This document shows, one piece after another, positions 5,943 to 16,200 of a DNA stretch of 37,761 nucleotides. Both the position numbers and the translations under genes were made by a program. Position 1 is the stretch's first letter. Each line of letters starts with the position of its first letter. Below the pieces are notes generated by a model that was given only the letters and a program-made list of their open reading frames with translations, did not search any database and was not told the DNA's origin. This DNA comes from Paenibacillus xylanivorans (GTDB lineage: Bacteria; Bacillota; Bacilli; Paenibacillales; Paenibacillaceae), in assembly GCF_001280595.1 (NCBI RefSeq), contig NZ_LITU01000071.1:115573-153333 (forward strand), given 5' to 3'.

Positions 5943-8282
5943 ATGGAGGACAGCTTCAAGCGCAAGTCTCCGGAAGACATTTTGAAGATGATTACGAAGC
6001 TGCAGCAAGGCACCTTGAAAATTTACATTGGTCCAGTAAGTGGCTCAGGCAAAACGTATCATATGCTGAGGGAAGGAAACACATTGCGTCAGCAGGGAAT
6101 CGATGTCGTCATCTGCGCCGTGTCGACCATGCGAAGACCGGAGACTGTGGAGCAGCTTGGTGAGTTGGAACGGATTCCAAGCATTCACTGGTCTCGCGGG
6201 AAAGATGGCATGGAGATGAAGGACCTGAATCTGGATGCACTACTGGCGCGTAATCCAGAGGTGGTGCTGGTTGACGGATTGGCCCATCGGAACCGGAAAG
6301 GAGCGCGTCATGCAACCCGGCTGGAGGATATTCAGTATTTGCTGCGGCATAACATCAGCGTCATCACAACAGTGAATGTGTATGAGCTGGAGGGATATAC
6401 AGAGCTTGCACGCCAACTTACGGGTATTGCAGCGGAACATACCGTGCCTGCGGATACCCTTGAACTGGCCGATGAGGTGAAGCTGATCGACGTTACACCG
6501 GAAACGGTATTGAGCCGACTCGCTGAGGGGCATCTTAGGGGGAATGAAGGAGCAGCGGTGTTTCGGCAGGGGAACCTGGGCATTTTACGTGAGCTGGCTC
6601 TAAGGCTTGTCGCGGAAGGGGTTAACGAATCGCTGCGTGAGCACCGGGAAGAGATGGGCATTACCATTACGACAGGCATCATGGAACGCATTCTGGTATC
6701 TACCCAATATCACTGGAACGGGTCGATCTACATTCGGCGTGGACAACAGATTGCAAAGAGACTCAACGGGGATTTGCAAGCCGTGACCTTTCGCAATATG
6801 AAGCAGCCGTTAACCAAGGAGGCTATTGTTTTCCGTCGCAGCATGATCAAACTGGTGGAGAAGTTCGGTGGTCGATTCGAGGAATTACCTGTCGTACATC
6901 GCCGGAAAATACCATCAACGTTGGCACAATATGCTGTGCAGCATCAGATTACCCGAATCGTAATGGGACATTCACGCCACACCCGCTGGCAGGAATTGTG
7001 GCAAGGATCATTCGTTAACTCCCTGCTGCGCAGGATGCGGGGCGTCGATCTTTTCCTGTTGGCGGATCGAGCACAGCAGGAGGGGGAGCGTGTGCTTCCT
7101 GCCCGTTTGCCTGAAATGGAGACACCAACCTATCGCAGGTTAAGCGAGCAGGAAATGAAAGAACAGATCGGCCAGATCCGGCGTGGTAAGTTCAAAGTAT
7201 ACATCGGCGCTGCCCCTGGCGTAGGGAAAACCTATATGATGCTCCGGGAAGGTAATGATCTGCTTCGCAAAGGCATCGACGTGCAGATTGGTCTGTTGGA
7301 GACGCATAATCGGGCTGAGACGGTGGAGCAGATTGGCCAATTGTCCGTAATTCAACGGGAGCAGCGGACATATCAGGAAGTCCAATTGGAGGAGATGGAT
7401 ACCGAGGCGATTATCCGTCTGTGCCCGGAAGTAGTGCTGGTGGATGAACTTGCTCATACCAATATCCCAGGAAGCATGCGGCAAAAACGGTACGAAGATG
7501 TCCTTCTTCTGTTGGAGGCAGGTATTTCCGTCATCACCACAGTTAACGTGCAGCACCTGGAAAGTCTGAACGATGCGGTGGAACATATTACGGGAATTCG
7601 GGTCCGAGAGACGGTGCCGGATCAGATTCTGCAAATGGCAGATGAGGTTCAGCTCATTGATGTAGCCCCACAGGCCTTGCGGCAACGCATGCGGGAGGGT
7701 AAAATCTATGCAGCAGCCAAGGTGGATCAAGCATTGGAGCATTTCTTTCGCATTGGCAATCTGATTGCCTTGCGGGAACTAGCTCTTCGCGAACTGGCAG
7801 ATGATGTGGATGAACGACTAGAATCTCAGGAGCCCAAAAGCGCGCTGCGCGGTCCCTGGCGTAGACAGGAAGCGGTCTTTGTCTGCGTAAGCTGTGATGA
7901 ACATGCCGATCGGCTGATCCGGCGTGGATTTCGCACCGCCTATCGACTAAAGGCGGTCTGGCATGTGCACCATGTTTATGTAGGCAAGGTCATGAGTGAC
8001 GAGGTAAGGTATCAATTGCAGGAGCTGGAACAGCTCACGGTCCGGTTGGGCGGAAAATTTTACTTCCATCACTGTCTGAGACTGAGAGATGTGCCTGGTA
8101 TTTTGGCAGGTAAAGCCTCTGAAGAAAAAGCAACGCAACTTGTAGTAGGTCAGGCGAAACGTGTTTGGTGGCTGAATGGCTACCGTGGAAAAGGATCGGT
8201 TGTCAGCAGGTTGGTGCGGCTTTCGAGGCACATGGATGTATTGATTGTTGCAGATTACGATTATGATCAGAGCGGGATGTGA
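5943..8282 (+). CDS. kdpD: Soluble KdpD input protein with tandem duplicated KdpD-USP modules
   Basis: The 779-residue protein has two copies of the KdpD N-terminal module and no transmembrane or kinase part. Copy 1 (about 20-380) reads KIYIGPVSGSGKTYHMLREG at the P-loop and VDGLAHRN further on, followed by a USP-like domain (about 245-375). Copy 2 (about 410-775) has the standard KdpD motifs YIGAAPGVGKTYMMLREG (P-loop about 422-430) and VDELAHTN (about 500-506), with a second USP-like domain from about 640. Canonical KdpD has one such module fused to four membrane spans and a kinase; those parts are encoded by the next gene, overlapping by 4 bases. The ATG at 5943 is set by AAAGAGGAG at 5926-5934. 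The USP domain of S. aureus KdpD binds c-di-AMP, so potassium/c-di-AMP input is a reasonable inference. Confidence 0.9.
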   Translation: MEDSFKRKSPEDILKMITKLQQGTLKIYIGPVSGSGKTYHMLREGNTLRQQGIDVVICAVSTMRRPETVEQLGELERIPSIHWSRGKDGMEMKDLNLDALLARNPEVVLVDGLAHRNRKGARHATRLEDIQYLLRHNISVITTVNVYELEGYTELARQLTGIAAEHTVPADTLELADEVKLIDVTPETVLSRLAEGHLRGNEGAAVFRQGNLGILRELALRLVAEGVNESLREHREEMGITITTGIMERILVSTQYHWNGSIYIRRGQQIAKRLNGDLQAVTFRNMKQPLTKEAIVFRRSMIKLVEKFGGRFEELPVVHRRKIPSTLAQYAVQHQITRIVMGHSRHTRWQELWQGSFVNSLLRRMRGVDLFLLADRAQQEGERVLPARLPEMETPTYRRLSEQEMKEQIGQIRRGKFKVYIGAAPGVGKTYMMLREGNDLLRKGIDVQIGLLETHNRAETVEQIGQLSVIQREQRTYQEVQLEEMDTEAIIRLCPEVVLVDELAHTNIPGSMRQKRYEDVLLLLEAGISVITTVNVQHLESLNDAVEHITGIRVRETVPDQILQMADEVQLIDVAPQALRQRMREGKIYAAAKVDQALEHFFRIGNLIALRELALRELADDVDERLESQEPKSALRGPWRRQEAVFVCVSCDEHADRLIRRGFRTAYRLKAVWHVHHVYVGKVMSDEVRYQLQELEQLTVRLGGKFYFHHCLRLRDVPGILAGKASEEKATQLVVGQAKRVWWLNGYRGKGSVVSRLVRLSRHMDVLIVADYDYDQSGM

Positions 8283-9871
8283 GATGTACTGTGTCTGAAC
8301 GAACCAAAGGGGAAGAGGTTTGGTTGAAGCTGAAGCGTGTCCCCAAATATATATGGGTAACCCTCGGCGTGACCTTGTTAACCATGGTGCTCCATGCTAT
8401 CGGTATGAGCGAGGATCTGGTTAACGTGGGGCTGATTTATCTTTTCCCCGTATTGGTCAGTGCTGTCTACTGGGGATTGGGACCGGCCATATACGCTGCA
8501 AGTCTTAGCGTTGTTGCCTTTGACTTCTTTTTTGTACCCCCGTATCTTAGCTTTACGGTTGAAGATTTACGATATATTTTCTCTTTTGTCGTGTATTTGG
8601 CAGTTGCGGTATTAACCGCAAGTTTGGCAGGGCGCCTGCGGCAGCAACTGGAGATGGTGAAACAACGCGAGACCACGACAAATTCGCTGTATGCTTTAAG
8701 CCGTCAGATGACGGCTGTTACAGATCTGGATACCCTGCTGGACAATATTGCGAGGCAAGTTTCTCTGACGCTTGGGGCTCCGGCCGCATTGTATCTTCCC
8801 AATCCTGACGGGGAGCTCGCGGTTACCTCATCTTCGGGCGAACCGGATTCCGCAGGCTGGGGCACAAGAAAGTCTGAGGTTGCCATTGCCAAGTGGGTAT
8901 ACACTCATGGAGAAGTAGCCGGACGAGGATCTTCCAGTCTGCGGGAGTCGCCCGGGCTGTACGTGCCGCTACGTACAGAAGACCAGATCCATGGGGTGCT
9001 TGCCGTGAATCTGGAATCCAGCGACCTTTATGGGCAGCGGGAGGAACTGCGTTTGCTGGAAGCCTGTGGCGGGTTGGCGGCGAGCGCCATCGCTCGTGTT
9101 AAGCTGGCAGAAGAAGCGAGGCTGGCGCAAATGATGGCTGAATCGGAGCGAATTCGCACCGCTCTGCTGGATTCGGTGTCCCATGAGCTGCGCACACCGC
9201 TTACGGCCATCATTGGTTCAGCCACGGGACTGTTAGAGAATGATTCTCTTTTTACCGCGGAGGACCGAAAGGAACTTACAGGCAATATTCGGGATGGAGC
9301 GCTGCGGATGAACAGGCTGGTGACCAACTTGCTTGGCATGGTGAAGCTGGAAAGTGGCATGCTGCAGTTGCGCAGAAAATGGTGTGATGTGGGTGACATG
9401 ATTGGTATTGTGCTGGGACAGGTTCAGCAATATATCCAGCACCGCCGAATCCGTGTGGATTTGCCGGATCAACCGCCGTTTATATCTGGAGATGAGGTAT
9501 TGCTTGAGCAGGTTCTGGTTAACGTCATTAGCAATGCCATTAAATATTCTCCGGTCGACAGTGAAATCGTTATTACGGTAAAGGCAGATGAGTCGCTTGG
9601 ACGAATGACCATCGTGGTGGCTGATACGGGCGTAGGGATCCCGGAGGCAGACCGTGAGCGGGTTTTTGAAAAGTTTTATCGTTCCGAATCGTCACGGCAC
9701 GTGACAGGTACAGGACTGGGACTCGCCATCTGCAGAGGAATCGTCGAGGTTCATGGAGGTACGATTACCACAGAGCCGAATCCGGGAGGCGGGACGCGGG
9801 TGTGCATCTGTTTGCCCACAGAGGAACAAGAGGCATCATTCCCGTATATGGGACAAGGAGAGGAAGAATGA
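8279..9871 (+). CDS. kdpD: Membrane histidine kinase half of KdpD (DUF4118-GAF-HisKA-HATPase)
   Basis: The 530-residue protein begins with four membrane spans of the KdpD type (about 20-115; AFDFFFVPPYLSFTVED is a DUF4118 motif). A GAF-like region follows (about 135-285), then HisKA with SVSHELRTPLT (phosphorylated His302), then an ATPase domain with VISNAIKYSP, VADTGVGIP and GTGLGLAICRGIVE. This matches the C-terminal two-thirds of KdpD; the cytosolic input domains are in the gene before it. The GTG start at 8279 overlaps the preceding TGA (GTGA), implying translational coupling; a GTG at 8291 is also possible. It should phosphorylate KdpE, whose gene starts directly after its stop. Confidence 0.93.
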   Translation: MRCTVSERTKGEEVWLKLKRVPKYIWVTLGVTLLTMVLHAIGMSEDLVNVGLIYLFPVLVSAVYWGLGPAIYAASLSVVAFDFFFVPPYLSFTVEDLRYIFSFVVYLAVAVLTASLAGRLRQQLEMVKQRETTTNSLYALSRQMTAVTDLDTLLDNIARQVSLTLGAPAALYLPNPDGELAVTSSSGEPDSAGWGTRKSEVAIAKWVYTHGEVAGRGSSSLRESPGLYVPLRTEDQIHGVLAVNLESSDLYGQREELRLLEACGGLAASAIARVKLAEEARLAQMMAESERIRTALLDSVSHELRTPLTAIIGSATGLLENDSLFTAEDRKELTGNIRDGALRMNRLVTNLLGMVKLESGMLQLRRKWCDVGDMIGIVLGQVQQYIQHRRIRVDLPDQPPFISGDEVLLEQVLVNVISNAIKYSPVDSEIVITVKADESLGRMTIVVADTGVGIPEADRERVFEKFYRSESSRHVTGTGLGLAICRGIVEVHGGTITTEPNPGGGTRVCICLPTEEQEASFPYMGQGEEE

Positions 9872-9872
9872 C

Positions 9873-10583
9873 ATGACGGCACCGCAAGGCGCACGCATAT
9901 TGGTTGTGGATGATGAACCGCAAATCCGCAAACTGCTGAAGGTTACTCTTCAGGCGCACAACTTTGAGATTCATGAATGCGCAGACGGAGAAGAGGCCGT
10001 CGTTCAGGCGAGCATTGTGCACCCCGATCTGATCGTGCTTGATCTGGGCTTGCCCGGCATGTCCGGAATGGACGTACTCCAGCGTATTCGGGAGTGGTCT
10101 CAGGTACCGGTCATTGTGCTGACAGCGAAAGAACGCGAAGAGGATAAAATAGCTGCACTGGACGGCGGGGCAGATGATTATGTTACGAAACCGTTCGGCA
10201 TGGGCGAGCTGGTTGCCCGAATTCGGGTTGCTCTTCGCCATGTGGCGAAAACGACGGATGAGCCTGTACTGCGCTTTGGCCCGCTCATAATTGATTTGGC
10301 CCAGAGGCAGGTGGATCTGGAAGGATCACCAGTCAAGTTAACTCCAACTGAGTATGAAATGCTGAAAGTACTCGCTTCCAACGCAGGCAAAATTATTACC
10401 CAACGCCAGCTGCTGCAACAAGTGTGGGGAGGGCATCATCATGAGTCAGACAGCCATTACTTACGGGTATACGTCGGTCATCTGCGTAAAAAATTGCAGG
10501 AAGATCCCACGCGGCCTCGATTTATCCAGACTGAGCCGGGAATCGGCTATCGCTTCCTGCTTCAGGATGATGTTGGAAAATAA
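9873..10583 (+). CDS. kdpE: KdpE, OmpR-family response regulator of the kdp genes
   Basis: The 236-residue protein has a receiver domain (about 7-120) with the acidic pair at 13-14 in VVDDEP, phosphoacceptor D57 in LIVLDLGLPG, and a conserved lysine in YVTKPF. A winged-helix DNA-binding domain follows (about 135-232) with KLTPTEYEMLKVL and HYLRVYVGHLRKKL. The ATG at 9873 follows AAGGAGAGG by about 9 bases and lies one base after the kinase stop. KdpE activates kdpFABC when potassium is limiting; the probable target is the T-rich repeat at 884-905. A longer in-frame reading exists upstream, but it overlaps the kinase gene and lacks the ribosome site. Confidence 0.96.
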   Translation: MTAPQGARILVVDDEPQIRKLLKVTLQAHNFEIHECADGEEAVVQASIVHPDLIVLDLGLPGMSGMDVLQRIREWSQVPVIVLTAKEREEDKIAALDGGADDYVTKPFGMGELVARIRVALRHVAKTTDEPVLRFGPLIIDLAQRQVDLEGSPVKLTPTEYEMLKVLASNAGKIITQRQLLQQVWGGHHHESDSHYLRVYVGHLRKKLQEDPTRPRFIQTEPGIGYRFLLQDDVGK

Positions 10584-10593
10584 TATAAAATTC

Positions 10594-10633
10594 AAAAAGC
10601 CCCGGAATCCTCTTAAATAGATAGGACCCCGGC
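10594..10633 (-). terminator. Terminator of the alpha-galactosidase gene
   Basis: On the minus strand, GCC/GGC, GG/CC and TCCT/AGGA helices form an interrupted stem around an A/T-rich loop, followed by TTTTTG (A-run at 10594-10598 on the plus strand). It lies between the converging ends of kdpE and the GH4 gene. It may also slow kdpE transcripts, but the T-run is only on the minus-strand side. Confidence 0.6.
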
Positions 10634-10660
10634 GCATTTAAGTGCGAAACAATGAACTTC

Positions 10661-11962
10661 TTATGATGTGTACTTCGGCAACCAGTCGCCATGAGCTTCG
10701 ATCAGTTCATCACACATCGCAACGATATCATCGATGGACAGCTCGGCAGCTGTATGCGGGTCAAGCATCGCGGCATGATAGATGTGCTCTCTTTTGCCCG
10801 TAATCGCCGCTTCAATGGTCAACAGTTGGGTGTTAATATTCGTGCGGTTCAATGCCGCAAGTTGCGGAGGCAGGTCCCCGATATACGTCGGGCTGATACC
10901 TGATCCATCCACAAGACAAGGCACCTCAACACAAGCTTCACGAGGCAGGTTGGTGATCAGTCCGTTATTCATGACATTACCGCCGATTTTGTAAGGACGG
11001 TCCGTCTCCATGGCTTCCATAATATGCGAAGCGTACTCCCGGCTGCGCGTATGTTCAATATTTTCGCTGGATAACAGCTTCTCACGCATTTCCTTCCAGC
11101 CTTCAATCTGGTTCACACAGCGGCGTGGATACTCATCCAGCGGGATGTTGAAGCGTTCGATCAGCTCCGGGTAGTTACGTTTGATGAAATACGGATGGTA
11201 TTCGGCATTATGCTCGGAGGACTCGGTTACATAGTATCCAAAGCGCTGCATCAGCTCATAACGTACCATGTCATCATGCTGCTCTTTCTGCTTTTCCTTC
11301 GCTAGACGTTTAATCTCCGGATACAGATCCTGACCATCCCGTGTGACTTCCAGCAGCCAGGCCATATGGTTGATACCCGCAACTTTCGCGACTACACCCG
11401 TCTGATCAATCCCCAGTGCATCAAACAAATGCGGCACACACACTTGTACACTGTGACACAGACCTACGGTCTTGATTCCGCCGTGCACGTTCATGACATT
11501 CGTCAGTACCGCCATTGGGTTGGTGTAGTTCAGGAACCACGCATCCGGGCACACTTCCTGCATATCTCGTGCAAAATCGAGCATCACCGGAATCGTCCGC
11601 AAATTACGGAAAATCCCGCCAATTCCGAGCGTATCGGCAATCGTCTGACGCAATCCATATTTCTTCGGAATTTCAAAATCCGTAATTGTACATGGATCAT
11701 AACCGCCCACTTGAATAGCATTGATTACATATTTGGCTCCGCGCAGTGCTTCCTTGCGGTCGGTATAGGCTTTGATGGCACAGCCGCTTCCGAGCGAACG
11801 GGCCATACTGGTAAGCAAACGCTCTGAATCGCTTAGACGCTCGGCATCAATATCGAACAACGCCAGCTCAAAATCCTGTAGTGCTTCAGTCATCATGACG
11901 TCACCTAATACATTTTTGACAAAAACGGTGCTTCCCGCACCGAGAAACGTAATTTTGTTCAT
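10661..11962 (-). CDS. melA: Alpha-galactosidase, glycoside hydrolase family 4 (MelA-type)
   Basis: The 433-residue protein matches GH4, whose members use NAD+ and a divalent metal with a redox elimination mechanism to split alpha-galactosides such as melibiose. An N-terminal nucleotide-binding fold is visible (ITFLGAGSTVFVKN, then FDIDAERL). The metal/substrate residues are in LNYTNPM (N148), GLCHSVQ (C169, H170) and AGINHMAW (N198, H199). Its length equals B. subtilis MelA (about 432). The minus-strand ATG at 11962 follows AGGGAGG by about 11 bases; an extension to 12001 lacks a ribosome site. It diverges from an AraC regulator, and a cre-like box lies in the shared upstream region. No sugar transporter is adjacent. 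Confidence 0.93.
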   Translation of the reverse strand: MNKITFLGAGSTVFVKNVLGDVMMTEALQDFELALFDIDAERLSDSERLLTSMARSLGSGCAIKAYTDRKEALRGAKYVINAIQVGGYDPCTITDFEIPKKYGLRQTIADTLGIGGIFRNLRTIPVMLDFARDMQEVCPDAWFLNYTNPMAVLTNVMNVHGGIKTVGLCHSVQVCVPHLFDALGIDQTGVVAKVAGINHMAWLLEVTRDGQDLYPEIKRLAKEKQKEQHDDMVRYELMQRFGYYVTESSEHNAEYHPYFIKRNYPELIERFNIPLDEYPRRCVNQIEGWKEMREKLLSSENIEHTRSREYASHIMEAMETDRPYKIGGNVMNNGLITNLPREACVEVPCLVDGSGISPTYIGDLPPQLAALNRTNINTQLLTIEAAITGKREHIYHAAMLDPHTAAELSIDDIVAMCDELIEAHGDWLPKYTS

Positions 11963-12066
11963 CTCAAGTTCAGCCTCCCTGAATAAATGGTGTACCTCCA
12001 ATATAGGTGGATCGGGCCAATATAACTATGGCTCAACCTCTCTGAAACATGGCATAATCCCATTTT

Positions 12067-12080
12067 TGGATTCGCTTACA
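12067..12080 (-). promoter_or_regulatory. cre-like box (CcpA) between the GH4 and AraC genes
   Basis: On the minus strand this reads TGTAAGCGAATCCA. It resembles the CcpA site consensus TGWAAGCGNTNNCA, with the second half-site degenerate. It lies about 105 bases before the GH4 start and about 25 bases upstream of the -10 element of the AraC gene, so it could affect either. Confidence 0.55.
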
Positions 12081-12102
12081 GCTAATAATTGATCTATTTA
12101 CC

Positions 12103-12111
12103 TGTTATAAT
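12103..12111 (+). promoter_or_regulatory. Extended -10 promoter of the AraC-family gene
   Basis: TGTTATAAT is an exact extended -10 (TGn plus TATAAT). No good -35 lies at the right distance (TAATAA at 17 bases), which is usual for extended -10 promoters. It is 46 bases before the AraC start. Confidence 0.6.
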
Positions 12112-12156
12112 TTTAGTGAGGAGATTGCCCGTTGTGGTGAACAGAGGGAGTGAGAA

Positions 12157-12996
12157 ATGTTGGAACTAATTGAAACGAACGTGGTTCCCATGGATTTGAC
12201 GCAGATGGAATTGGTACTTTTATTTTTCGGCTGGCAGGTATGTGATCCGTCTCATTATTGGGGGCCGGGCGTTCGGGATGCCTATATTGTTCATTACATT
12301 CATGAAGGACAGGGCACTGTATTTATGGCGGATCAGCAATATCAGTTGACACAGGGCCAAGGCTTTGTGATTCTCCCTGATACGCTTATTCATTATGAAG
12401 CGGATGCGAGAGAGCCGTGGACATATTCATGGTTTGGCTTCAAGGGTGTTCATGCCAAGGCATTCATGCAGCGGGCTCACATCAGTCCGGAACATCCTGT
12501 ATTTGATGCAAGAGATGCGGACACATTCGACCGTCTCTATACCGAGATGGTTCAGGCATCCACGCGCGCCGGGGGAGATGTGTTCAACCAGAGCCTGCTG
12601 TACCGGCTGATCGCCGAGCTGATCGCATCTTCTCCGGTAGGAGAGCAGGGGCAACGGCCTCTGTCTACCAAGGAGGAATACATCAGGCAGGCCGTTCAAT
12701 TTATGGAGAACAGGTATAGCCAGAGAACTTCAATCCTTGATATTGCCCGAGCCGTAGGCTTGGACCGCACATATTTGTCAGGGATTTTCAAAGAGAGGTA
12801 TGGTAAGTCATTACAGGCTTTCTTTCTCGAATACCGGATGAATCGTGCAGCTGAACTGCTGCAGCATTCGTCGTTGTCGGTTAGCGAAGTGGCTCACTCG
12901 GTGGGGTATACAGATCCATTGCTGTTTTCCAAGATGTTCAAGCGAGTGACGGGCGTGTCTCCGAAAGAGTCGAGAAGCATGGAGCAGGGAGAATAG
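12157..12996 (+). CDS. AraC-family transcriptional regulator
   Basis: The 279-residue protein has an N-terminal cupin-like sugar-binding region (about 30-110: YIVHYIHEGQGTVFMADQQY, then GFVILPDTLIHYEAD). The C-terminal AraC/XylS double helix-turn-helix (about 178-275) includes SILDIARAVGLDRTYLSGIF and SVSEVAHSVGYTDPLLFSKM. The ATG at 12157 follows AGAGGGAG by about 6 bases. Its divergent position next to the alpha-galactosidase gene suggests it activates that gene in response to an alpha-galactoside; this is inferred from position only. No terminator is visible in the 200 bases after it. Confidence 0.93.
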   Translation: MLELIETNVVPMDLTQMELVLLFFGWQVCDPSHYWGPGVRDAYIVHYIHEGQGTVFMADQQYQLTQGQGFVILPDTLIHYEADAREPWTYSWFGFKGVHAKAFMQRAHISPEHPVFDARDADTFDRLYTEMVQASTRAGGDVFNQSLLYRLIAELIASSPVGEQGQRPLSTKEEYIRQAVQFMENRYSQRTSILDIARAVGLDRTYLSGIFKERYGKSLQAFFLEYRMNRAAELLQHSSLSVSEVAHSVGYTDPLLFSKMFKRVTGVSPKESRSMEQGE

Positions 12997-13200
12997 CTTC
13001 ATTCTGTTGTATCTGGACCTTGGAGGGAGAGAAAAGTTTAGTTTGCAGCGAGAAATATCATTCATATGTATATAAACGTTTGTCTCAACTCGTCTGGCAC
13101 TCCTTGAACTTTGTCGGGGAGGTTGGTGCGACACGATATTTTCTATAGAATCACTGAATCACGAGCTGAGATGCCTTGTTGAAGTTGTACTTTTAAATTC

Positions 13201-13244
13201 AAAAGAGTTACTGCAAAGTCATGTTCAAAGACTTGTACAGCAAC
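13201..13244 (-). terminator. Terminator of the SLH / 1120-residue protein operon
   Basis: On the minus strand, GTTGCTG-TA-CAAGTC pairs with GACTTTGCAGTAAC through about 13 pairs with small bulges, followed by CTTTTGAATTT. It lies just beyond the stop of the 1120-residue gene. The rest of 12997-13258 holds no gene I can support. Confidence 0.6.
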
Positions 13245-13258
13245 CCTTTTATTAAAGA

Positions 13259-16200
13259 TTAATGCGGCACTTGGGATTGGAAATCGATCCGGCTGGACTG
13301 ATCTGCATGGTAAAAGACCACATCGCCATCCTTTACAGGCCAGGTTTTGCCGTGGCTGTCTACAGGAATGTTACTGAAACCCTCCATCTGCCACTGATTC
13401 ATTAGTGGTGCATGGATGTATTGCAGATGCGGCGCTTCCGTGTTGCCATTCCTTACCGTCTCCAGATTGAAGTTGACTACAATATAACCGTTTTTTAGAA
13501 ATGCAGCAGCCTTTTCATCCAACTGATTTTGTCTGGCAAGCGGTTCAAGATTGGTTCCCTTCGGCACGGCGTAGACATCTGCGGGAAGACTGTATTCCCC
13601 ATACCAGCGCTGAATGGCAGCATTGGCTCGGTCCATATTCACCCCGGTAGGGATGTTTGTCTTTGGTCCAATTAATGTGCGGATCGGAGCCGACAGGATC
13701 ATCCAGTCATAGCGTCCCACCCACGTTTTCTGATGAGAGGTCTGATCCACCAGCTGGACCATATAATCAGCCAGCGTAGTTTGACTCTGTTCCTCGGCTG
13801 TCAGCTCATAGGTATACTGGTAACGCGCGGTATCGCCGAGCTCCGTGCCGGGTACATTTCGTAGACGTGAATTAAGAACGACAAACCGCTTCTCCACATC
13901 CTCCGCAGATCCGATATGGATCAGCCTTTCCTGACCCCGATGGTAGTACAGATCCACTTCTTGGCGGGGGGAGCCATCGTTGCTCACGAAATAGAAAGTC
14001 GGTGTAATCCGAACTCCGTCTTGTTTGCCAAACATGTTGCCTTTGGTTTTCAGGTCAAACTTGATGTGGTAACCCGTCTTCACAGCCACGTTGCGGAACC
14101 CTTGTACCGGATGGCTGCCTGGACGTATTGGCAATACGAACGGTGCCAGGTTGCCTCGTGGATCACCATCAATACTATTTAAGCCTGTCCAGTAGCTAAC
14201 GTCCGTTGGCTCCGAGCTACCAAACTGCTTGCGAAATACATTTTCCCAGTTATAGTCGGATATATCGGTGACGTGAAAATCATACAAGCGTCCGATGACC
14301 TCCACAGGGACCGTATCTGAGGCGACATGATGTGCCAGATTGGTGTTGGCATCCTGTTGTTCAGTAAATGTCATGGGTGCATTCTCGGCGATGTTGCGGA
14401 ACTCGACTTGGTAATTTCCCTCATCCACCCAAACCGGAAGATAAAAGGTGGTGTCCAACTGATTCACCGGAATATCAATCCAAGTGTTGGTGGGGATAAA
14501 CTGGCTTCGGTCAGCGTTATAGACATCAAACGGGAAGCGAACTTGCTTGATGCGAAAATATTTGGCATAGTCCCGATTGCCATAACCCGGGTAACTTGCA
14601 ACGTCCAAGTGCTGTCCTGATGTGGGAATACGCACGATAAATGGTCGTTCCAGAATCAGTGCTGAACGAGTTGTATCCGGAATCGTCTTCTGATTGTGCG
14701 GTTGATCATCCGAGACGAAGGCATAATTGACGACAGGGGTATGGACCGTAACGGTATTGATACCATTAATCGGTAACACTTTGTTTGAACCGCCGTTTAC
14801 GTTACCTGGTAATAGCTCGTAATGGATTTCACCAGAACTGGTCGTGTTTTCTTTATTCATGAGTGTATTACTAATCATATTATTGGGCTTATACAGGACA
14901 TCTTGTCCGATGGCCGTTGGGTTAGGGATATTCGTTGGCGTTGGGCCATCTTTGGTTGTTTCTGCATCATCCATAATTTTGATGTTATTGAATTTAACCA
15001 AGTCATTGTTCACTTTACTCTGAGGTGTGTTTGACTCTGCCATTCCTTTTAATCGAGAAGTATCATCTGGCACATCCGGGGGTGAATTCAAACCACCTGT
15101 TAATTTGGGTGGCGTATATGAGATTGCACTCGTTTGGCCCGGTTTTACATGGCTTTCTACAGCTTCATCATTTTTCGCTTCTAAAGTTGGTGGTATGTAT
15201 CCTGAAGGCGTCATCGTGACCGTTTCGCCAGGTAAGGCATAATTTTTCATCGTTGCTTTGGCGATCTTGTACACTTCAAGATTGTTGATTTTCCAGTAAG
15301 AATAGTCTCTCGTGATCTGGAAGTTGTATGGTTTCGTTGCCGTATCCCCTGTTTTAACTGGAGGACCTGGCGTACAACCTGTTTTCGTACATACGTCTGG
15401 ACCAGGTATCGTCCATTCTCGGGAATAGGATATCGTTACGTTGCAATCATACGTTGTTTTACCCGCCATTTTTGCCCAAGCTTGTTTAAACAGGTAGTTG
15501 TCAGCAAATGCATTGGTGTATAGAGATTCAGATGTAGGGATGCCTTTTAGTACATTGAATTTTTCAGCGTTTCTACTGTCTGCTTTAATTACTCCATTCG
15601 CATTCGGATCCAAATCACTCATGTTCATCGTGGTTCCTTGAGAAGGTGGTCCGATGTTTGGTGTACAAGAACCACCACCACCGTTATTGTTACCCCCATC
15701 ATCGCCTGGATCTTCTTCAACACCGATAGTTGTGGAAGTAGTTAACTGAAAGTCATCTTTCTCCCACAATACAGTGATTGTTGTTGTCCCTTTACCTTCA
15801 GCTGAAACGAGTCCAGATGAACTTACTGTAGCCACGGAAGTATTGGATGAGGTCCAGGTGGTTTTACCATTGCCACTATTCACATTGGTTTCAGCACCAA
15901 AGCTTCCATCACCTGTTTTGGTTTTAACTGTTGCATTTAATTGTTTTTTTTCTTTGAGCTTGAGTTGTCCTCCATTTGTCAGGTTGATTTCCTTGGTAAT
16001 CTCGGCTAATGCTTTCCAGTACAGATCTGTGTTGAATTGATAGTCAGCATTCCATTTGGGTGGATTATATTCTTCCGTTTTGATAGGTGCAATTGCGCCA
16101 CCAATTTGCGTGGTGAATTTTGTGTTACGACCAGTAAACGATTCAACAGAAACCAATATGGGTAATCCTGGATAATAATAACCTGTGTTATCCATGTAGT

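Noticed and set aside
7140..7742. 200-codon minus-strand open frame
   Set aside because: Antisense to the second KdpD module; the peptide has no recognisable domain and no ribosome site.
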